Under the pieces are notes generated by a model. That model was not told the DNA's origin, did not search any database, and worked only from the letters and a program-made list of their open reading frames with translations. This document shows positions 57,961-64,000 of a DNA stretch of 64,000 bases, piece after piece. The DNA is from Lactarius indigo (lineage: Eukaryota > Basidiomycota > Agaricomycetes > Russulales > Russulaceae): NCBI GenBank assembly GCA_025766275.1, contig JAFKAC010000057.1:186001-250000 (forward strand), read 5' to 3'. Every line of letters begins with the position of its first letter. Position 1 is the stretch's first letter. A program made the translations under genes and the position numbers.

Positions 57961-58208
57961 TCTTGGCCACTACAGACCACCATTTCACTTTTCTTGGGAA
58001 GATGTACGCGCTTGAGACATTTGGTGAGCTGCTGCAAAAAACAACATTTCTTCGCATCTGCAAAACATTGAGCCAACAGATGAGCTGCCAACCCCATAGA
58101 TCTGCTCCAATGGCTATGCCCCATTTCACCTATGCTCATTGCTAGGGACATAGAAGTCTGACTTCACCGAGGGAAGGAAATATATATAGGAGAAAGCACT
58201 GGAATTCT

Positions 58209-59512
58209 CTACGCTACCGGATAGCAGTCTACTGACATCCAAGATTTCCCTGGCACCTTAGCCCACTCGTGCACTCTATCCCTCATAAAATATACATAGC
58301 ACACTCTTTCTCCTTCAAAGTGCTCCACTTCATGCTCCAACATTGCTGCTAACACTCCAACTACCGAACCAGGACCATACTCAAGTGAAAGTCCAAGACC
58401 CGGCAGCTTCAAATTGCAATTTCGGTAGCTTCCTACAGACGCCAGTAGGTCATACCATTGTTTTCTGGAACTGACATCCCGATGTGGTGGCGTGAGGCGG
58501 TTGCATATGACAGAGATGCCGCTGTAAACGGATGTCCATTTGTGGAGGATCTCCTGGGGCTTGATCTCAGAGCAGCTTCTTAGCACTTTGAAGGTATCCC
58601 GACCGGCATCATAAAGTTCCGGATGAATGACAGCCAGTATCGCACCCATTATTGAATTCGTTTCAGTGGCGCGATCTAGCCAGTCTAAGGCAGCTGGATT
58701 TTTCAAAGACACGGAGACCTGAGGGAAATTTTGTACCGTCTCAATTGAAATCAGCTACCGAACAAGAAAATATTACATGATTAAACAGCTCACCTCATGC
58801 CCTTGTTGGAACCATGCAGGTGAAAGGTCAATTAACCCTTGATGGCCATCTAATCCCGAAGGAAAGTATCCTGGATCAAGGCGCCAAGAGGTGCCTGTTC
58901 GGCGCTTTTCCAGCAATGGATGTAACTTCGCCGTCGCGGCCATCATTTCACTCTAAAATGCATATTCAATTTGATGTGGTGATCGGACAAGGTGAATAAA
59001 CTCACTTGCCTAGAATCATTCAAGATTCCAGGAAGGTGCCATGCCAATATAACTCCCTGCATATCAACAATAATGCAGGGTCTTGAAATGGGAATGTCGG
59101 CAGCTGAATCATTCCGTGGAGGATATTGCCTTCTCATAATGGCCTCGCCAGCGTCTGCGGCAGCAGTTCCCGGCCTTGGGAACTTCTTTGGGAGCTTCTC
59201 CGCATAACGCGTAGCATCCCACTCTATCTTCACTGCTCAGATTATTTCAGAAATTGATGCCTGAGTGGCTGGTCTACATAACTGACCGCGGTTCATGAAG
59301 GCCTCCACCAGAGTGAGTGCCATTCGGTCCAGCTCCAAAATTAGATGCACCGGCAGCATCAGGGGGACTTGTGGCGCCATGGCAGCGTCAATCAGCTCAG
59401 AGGAGCGCTCATCTAACTTGAATCGGAACTGAGCTCGGAGATATTGGGCACAGAGATGCGAGAGACTCAGGGGAGTGAGTCTGCGGGAGTTAACAGGCTG
59501 GAAAGACTGCAT
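58209..59512 (-). CDS. TET/JBP-family 2-oxoglutarate/Fe(II) dioxygenase
   Basis: Four exons (59512-59287, 59232-59006, 58952-58794, 58718-58209) with introns of 53-75 bp join in phase to 373 aa. Family features in order: PCIIVDMQGVILAWHLPGIL (about 127-146), DLSPAWFQQGHE before the third intron, VSLKNPAALDWLDRA, then CNRLTPPHRDVSSRKQWYDL with the metal-binding HxD at His283 and Asp285, GLSLEYGPGSVVGVLAAMLEH with the likely distal His333, and ERVCYVYFMRDRV with Arg342 as the likely 2-oxoglutarate salt bridge. TET/JBP enzymes oxidise 5-methylcytosine or thymine in DNA in the nucleus. All key residues are present, so it may be active. In basidiomycetes such genes are known to travel with KDZ transposons, as here. 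Exact substrate is not shown by sequence. Confidence 0.87.
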
Positions 59513-59682
59513 ATTCTAACCGTTAAGGAACTTGGTGCAGAAGACTAGCTGCCGATCCACCCGAATTCCGTAGTTTTTCTAGCTGCCGATAAACAAACCC
59601 ACGCTGCCAAGCATGTGATATCGTCACTTAAACTGCCGCAGATTGTCAGACCTTCAGTCTGTCCCTCCCGTGAATCTTCCCC
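59513..59682. promoter_or_regulatory. Candidate bidirectional promoter between the TET gene and a plus-strand gene
   Basis: Only 170 bp separate the two divergent start codons. The stretch holds AGCTGCCGATCC, AGCTGCCGATAA and related ACTGCCGCAG and CGCTGCCAAG boxes. No clear TATA box is seen. Confidence 0.5.
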
Positions 59683-61832
59683 ATGCCCGAAAAAACAACC
59701 AAGAAAGGTGCCAAGCCCAATTCTGTGCATCGCAGTAAGGGGGAGAAGGACGTAGCTCTGTCAGATGATGAAACCTCAGACGAAGACTACGACTCAGGTC
59801 TAGAGTCTGAGGGCTCGTATCCATCTTCTGACTTCGGGTCAGTTGCATCTGGCGAGTTACGTTGGCTCGCTGCCGATCTTGAGGACGAGGTGGGAGGTGC
59901 CACGAGTGAAGAAAGGTGTGTATAACCATTGTATTTACGCAAACGCCCTCTGTTGATGTCACTTCACAGCCCCTCAAAGCAGGACATTGAAATCACAGAT
60001 GAACAAGCGAGCATGTTGCAGAAGCACACTGCCGAGTTCCGGGCTGCCGATGCAGATGGTCGGTTAAAAATCATCCAAGATTCGGTGGACCGCATTGAGA
60101 GACACTGGCGACAAGGCGCCGAATTTGATAGAAAGGTCGTAGAAACAGTATGTGCACTCTTGGCTACATTGTCCAGCCCTGATATTTTGCAGCTTGTCCG
60201 CCGGTACCTTTACAACAAGTGCCGACAGGAGCGCAAAAGATTCAGCTTTCGTCGCAAACGATGGACATATCACGACATTTTGATTGACCATCACCGGCAG
60301 GAACTGGACAAGATGGCTGTTGAAATGTCTGGGTCAACGCCAGGATCACGAAGCTACCTCGGCTGTTACAGGAAGGCTGTGAAGTTAATTGGCGAAAGGT
60401 TGGATGAAGACACACAGGTGAAGTACCGAGCAGAGGCGAAGAAATGGGCAGAGCAAGGTGTACCTCCTCGGCAGCAGCAGCGGTATGTACATGCCAATCA
60501 TTTTACCAGATGGAAGTTGACTAAATCTCACCAAGGATGTTTGAGAAGCACGGTATTCATACAATCCGGGACTTTTCTGAGACCATGTACCGCCAATATG
60601 GAGTGCGCGTTGCTATTTTGGGGGGGTATTGTGATGATGACGGACCCTCGATCATGTTGTGCGTATACAAAGCTATATACTTACAATCTAACAACCTATC
60701 AAATAGCTATGACAACAATGACGAGCTGGGCGGAACTTCTTTCAAAGCCCGGTACAAAGGCTGGTCAAAGGACCCACTGGTTGAGGAGTTCTCAAGATGG
60801 ACTGCCGAGTCTTTTGGTTAGCGTCTATTTCACTTCAAGAGAAATGTGCTAATATGACACCTTCGTAGGGGAATACCCTGCCGATAGCGGTGAAGAGGAC
60901 AGAAAAAGGAAGGATAAAACCCCTAAGGTGAAGCTGCCGATGGACGAAAATGGGTACCCTGTGCTGCCGAAATGGGAAGACATTGATCGCGAGGGCCTCA
61001 TGTACAAGAAGGTGGTCATTGGCAAGTTCATGAGTGAGATGTACCGTGAGTGAACTACAGTTCCCTGTTGCCGACCTAGCCAGTTATCTGATTCTCAGAG
61101 ATTGCTGCCGGTGGGAGCAAGGGAAGGGTCCCATGGGCCAGAATACATGAGGCCCAAGGCGACTTTATTGCTGCCGAGTACCTGCCGGAAGGGGTCACTC
61201 TGACACAATACCATCACATTCGTCTCCATGACGCCAACTCCCTACTCAAGCACTGGATACAGAGGCGAGCTGCCGGCGAGATCCCATTCCGCTTCAAGAA
61301 AGTGGATAAGGCTAACAGGCATTATGATGGTGAGCATTCAACCTGGGGGTGGGTCTAATGGACAAAGCCAAGAAGATGGTGCTGGGAGTCCAAGCAGTGT
61401 AAGTAACTGAGCTCCCTTATGTTTCTGTAACTTAGGCCTCACCCTCACCAGAGCGCCAATGGTCAGCAGCCTCATGAGGAGCTGCCGATGCAAGAAGATG
61501 GGGGAATGCTGCCCCCACACCCTCCCAACCCCCCACCTCCGCCTCCACCTCCTCACACTCGCACTCGTCCTCGCCCTCGCATCATCACGCAGCACCCAGC
61601 TCCCATCGGCAGCTCAAGGGCGGGTCCTGCCCAGGAACGCTCCCCTGACGACCAAGTAAGTGACCTAAATTCAATCTAGCGCCTTGAAACTCAGGGCCTC
61701 TCACCCAGGTAACTGCCGATACCCCCCCCTCCAAGCGCCAGAAAGTTGATCGCCGTTTGACAAATACACAGAATGACACTCGGCGCTCAGCGCGCGTAAC
61801 GCGGCCTACAGAGCGGGCTAAGCAAATTCAGT
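59683..61832 (+). CDS. KDZ-borne large protein divergent from the TET gene
   Basis: The start is MPEKTTKKGAKPNSVHR at 59683. Exon 1 ends at 59917 and joins to PSKQDIEITDEQASML. The following exons give a helical block (RYLYNKCRQERKRFSFRRKR, GSRSYLGCYRKAVKLIGE, EAKKWAEQGVPPRQQQR), then MFEKHGIHTIRDFSETMYRQ and YGVRVAILGGYCDDDGPSIM, NNDELGGTSFKARYKGW, EYPADSGEEDRKRK, LPKWEDIDREGLMYKKVVIG, and GGSKGRVPWARIHEAQGDF. The tail is proline-rich and then basic (RRSARVTRPTERAKQIQ). All introns are 45-70 bp in consistent phase up to about 61380; the last two joins are less sure. I recall similar proteins recurring in Agaricomycete genomes but know no function. The basic helical block and tail suggest DNA or chromatin contact. 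Confidence 0.6.
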
Positions 61833-62456
61833 AAGTGATAGCTTCCTCATTGACTCTAGAAGGTGAATGTGTCCAATAGGAGCAGCGGCATGTCTGCCAG
61901 GACCAGAGTGGGTCGCTAGAAGGAGGAGGGGCAAGGGGCATACACCGCTGCGGATGATTAGTATCTCCCTCACATCCCTTTTCTGGGTTCTCACTCGTAC
62001 CAAGCGTCACTCAGAGTGTAACGTAAATATCTATCTATACACGTGTTGTGCAAATTTTCAGCACCATTAAATGCCTTGACAATGATATAGTGTTGCGGCA
62101 GCTCAAGCCAACATTTTTGCTGCCTTGGGAAATAAGATGTCGGAGATCTGAAAATATTTGGGGAGGTAGATATTCTCAAATGCTGAGGAATCCTCCGCCA
62201 ACTCTAAGCGATAAAATCGGACCGTTTGTGAGTTATTTGACCAGTTCTGAACAGCTGCCGAAACATCACAACCAACTCACAATCACGCAGGGCGAAACAA
62301 GACAGCAAGTGGAGATTGTATTTGATACAGACATGGTACAGTAGGGCAGTGAACTAGCTAGATGTGAGACAAGTATGTAAAGAGATACCGAGGCAGAGGG
62401 AAATAGTAAACAAAACAAAAACGATGCCAAAAAATGCGTAAAGTAAGAAAAAGGTC
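61833..62456. other. Intergenic, nothing recognised
   Basis: This is the region between converging genes. It holds GCGGCAGCTCAAG and AGCTGCCGAAAC boxes but no convincing open frame or RNA gene. Confidence 0.5.
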
Positions 62457-64000
62457 TTACAATCTGCCCTTCCAGTTCTCATCTTGCGCGCGTATCCATT
62501 CTTCAATCGCAGCTACCCTTCTCTCCAAGGCCACCATGCTGCTGCTGCTGGGAGACGGCACTTGCGACTCCTGGGCGGCAGAGCTTTGCTGTCGCGAGGA
62601 GACCGAGGGTGGTGGGTTCGGCACCAAGACATACGGCACGAGTTTCTTCCTCTTCGATGACACGTGCCGACGGAGAGCGGGGGCTATGGAGGGGGAGTGG
62701 TCGTCAATGGGAACAGGAAAGTCGGCAGCAGGGGTAGGGGGAATGGGAGTGGCGGCGGCAGGGGGAATGGCGGTAGCAGTGGTAGGAGGAACTGCAGCAG
62801 CAGGGGAAGGGGCGGCGGCAGCAGAGATGATGGGAATTGAAGTGGGAGTAGGGACAGAGGGCTCAGCAGCTGCGTCTACAGCAGGGAACAGCTCCGCAGA
62901 GGGTGGGACGGGCGACTCAGCTGCAGATGGTGAAACCGAAGCTGCCGAGCGAGAATGGCCATGAGATGACCCGCTGTCCAGCTTCATCCTCCCAACCATC
63001 CTTGAGGCAAACGCTACCGAGTCTGAACCCACCCTGACCCCACGCCTCGGCTGCTTCCCCTTGAGCTGCTCAAGGCGGAACTTGAAGACCTGCTTGGCCG
63101 TCAGTATCCGCCGATCTGCCTTGCCTGTCTTCGCGTTTATGGGCATCAGACTGCATTGCTGCTTCTTCTCCTTGCAGCGAATGCAAGGCCCTGTCGGCCT
63201 TGTCTGGCAGTCGACCCCTGCACGGGTGCATCGAGAGCACTATTTACATTTCCTTCAGCTGCGAATAATGAAAAGATAACGAATACGCACCTTGAACTTA
63301 TACCTCTCATACTCGTTTTCTCCCTCACCCTCTTCGCCTCCCTTTCCGTCATCATTGTCGTCGTCATTGTCGTCATTGTCGTCGTTGTCATCGTCGATCT
63401 CGTCCACCTCATCGTCCTCCTCCTCCTCCTCCTCCTCCTCCTCGATCTCGTCCTCTTCTTCATAGCCATCGTCACTGGAGCTGTCGTCGTTGCTGTTGCT
63501 GTTGTCGTCATCGTCCTCACTCTCAAACTCGTCCTCGTCATTGATTGCAGGCCTACGTTGCTGCCGTGAGGGCCCCGCATGGCGCTTCTTGGTCTTGTCG
63601 CCTGAAGGCAAAGGCCGCTTACGCTTCCTCGAATCGACCACGGCAGCAGCTTCGGCAGCCCCTTCGCGCTGCCTTCGGTTGCGGGTGGCCCTTAGCAACT
63701 GTTGGAGGAAGTCAGAATGATCAGAGGAATAGAGATATAATTACTCACCTTCTGCGACCCATCCACCTGCATTGCCACATAGTCGGCAGGTGGATCCGGC
63801 AGGATGAGCTTCACCCTCGGCAGGTGATGTGGGACCGTCTTTGGTGGTGGTCCCACATTTCGAGACTCGGCAACTGTGGGGAGACGTTGAGAAAGCAAAT
63901 GAGACAGTTTTTAATGACTCACCAAGGGTTTCCCACCAGCGACCCTCGCTCGGCAACAAGTCCGAGATGTCCTGGGGGAACTTGGCCCCAGGTTGGTAAT
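62457..64000 (-). CDS. Zn2Cys6 (Gal4-like) protein with long acidic run, partial at window edge
   Basis: The gene enters from the right edge (YQPGAKFPQDISDLLPSEGR), then splices at about 63929-63882 and 63774-63697. The next exon holds a basic stretch (RKRKRPLPSGDKTKKRH) and an Asp/Glu run of about 80 residues. An intron (about 63291-63240) leads to CSRCTRAGVDC followed by CIRCKEKKQQC (63239-63153). The spacing is C-x2-C-x6-C-x7-C-x2-C-x6-C, the Zn2Cys6 binuclear cluster of fungal transcription factors. The C-terminus is Ala/Pro/Ser-rich and ends with a short helical segment at 62457. Zn2Cys6 proteins bind CGG-containing DNA. In the usual factors the cluster is N-terminal; here at least 200 residues precede it. 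Confidence 0.7.

Larger units (their letters stand above)
46351..64000. mobile_element. KDZ (Kyakuja-Dileera-Zisupton) transposon carrying a TET/JBP gene, left end and most of the body
   Basis: The left end is defined by the abrupt loss of gypsy RT sequence at 46350; the element starts GGAGCCCATGACGC. The first 110 bp repeat GCCCATG/TGGGCCCA pieces, and a 44-bp tandem array follows. The cargo is, left to right: a coiled-coil protein (-), a small protein (+), a helical protein (-), the KDZ transposase (-), an unknown basic protein (-), a TET/JBP dioxygenase (-), a large unknown protein (+) and a Zn2Cys6 protein (-, cut by the edge). The right end is outside the window, so terminal repeats and target duplication cannot be checked. 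The TGCCGA/TCGGCA hexamer is enriched across its whole length. Confidence 0.82.
46351..64000. repeat. Dispersed TGCCGA/TCGGCA motif covering the KDZ element
   Basis: By eye I counted about 92 occurrences of TGCCGA or TCGGCA here (about 25 in the 44-bp array, about 67 in the other 15.7 kb). I found about 13 in 1-46350. Random expectation is about 0.5 per kb on both strands together. The commonest extended form is AGCTGCCGA. It occurs in exons, introns, intergenic DNA and both orientations. Counts may be off by a few. Confidence 0.8.

Noticed and set aside
63255..63698. Plus-strand hydrophobic valine/leucine-rich frame suggesting a membrane protein
   Set aside because: It is antisense to the Asp/Glu run of the Zn2Cys6 gene; GTC/CTC codons are the complement of GAC/GAG.
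1..64000. tRNA, rRNA or other structured RNA genes
   Set aside because: I searched by eye for tRNA-like boxes and acceptor stems and for conserved rRNA stretches and saw none; small RNAs could be missed without a computation.

Overview
The window is fungal nuclear DNA from a basidiomycete, almost certainly an Agaricomycete. The reasons are short GT-AG introns of about 40-60 bp, basidiomycete-restricted families (DUF6698, DUF6532, Goodbye-NACHT-ankyrin NLRs) and three basidiomycete-typical kinds of mobile element (Plavaka, KDZ, chromodomain gypsy). Nothing bacterial is present. More than half of the window is mobile DNA, much of it nested.

Layout. 1-8321: a Plavaka-type transposase gene (minus strand) split by a 4.2 kb fold-back element (3118-7331), which itself holds a solo gypsy LTR (6174-6716). 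8527-10382: an intact nine-exon DUF6698 gene. 10.4-13.9 kb: mostly unrecognised DNA with a decayed, methyltransferase-like block. 13996-27172: a cluster of two intact NLR genes (predicted 1191 and 1121 aa) and one NLR fragment abutting a broken STE11/Cdc7-like kinase, flanked by repeated copies of the methyltransferase-like block. 29639-32825: a half ABC-C transporter without nucleotide-binding domains. 33253-34802: a DUF6532 gene cut at its 5' side by gypsy element A. Element A (from 34803) is split by a complete 7.9 kb gypsy element B (36892-44803, 5-bp target duplication GTGGG) and then by a KDZ transposon that starts at 46351 and runs off the right edge.

The KDZ element (at least 17.6 kb) is the most interesting part. 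It carries a KDZ transposase with its CxC2 cysteine cluster, a TET/JBP-family 2-oxoglutarate/Fe(II) dioxygenase (predicted 373 aa, HxD motif present), a Gal4-like Zn2Cys6 protein, a large protein divergent from the TET gene, and several small unknown genes. KDZ transposons linked to TET/JBP genes are known from basidiomycetes. What appears undescribed is that the hexamer TGCCGA/TCGGCA occurs about 90 times by eye in this 17.6 kb, in exons, introns, intergenic DNA and a 44-bp tandem array at the element's end, against about 13 in the other 46 kb.

A second theme is CpG decay. All six differences between the two LTRs of gypsy B are CpG transitions, and its two premature TGA codons and the altered reverse-transcriptase YMDD motif fit the same process. 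Cytosine methylation of repeats is therefore likely in this genome, next to a gene for a methylcytosine oxidase.
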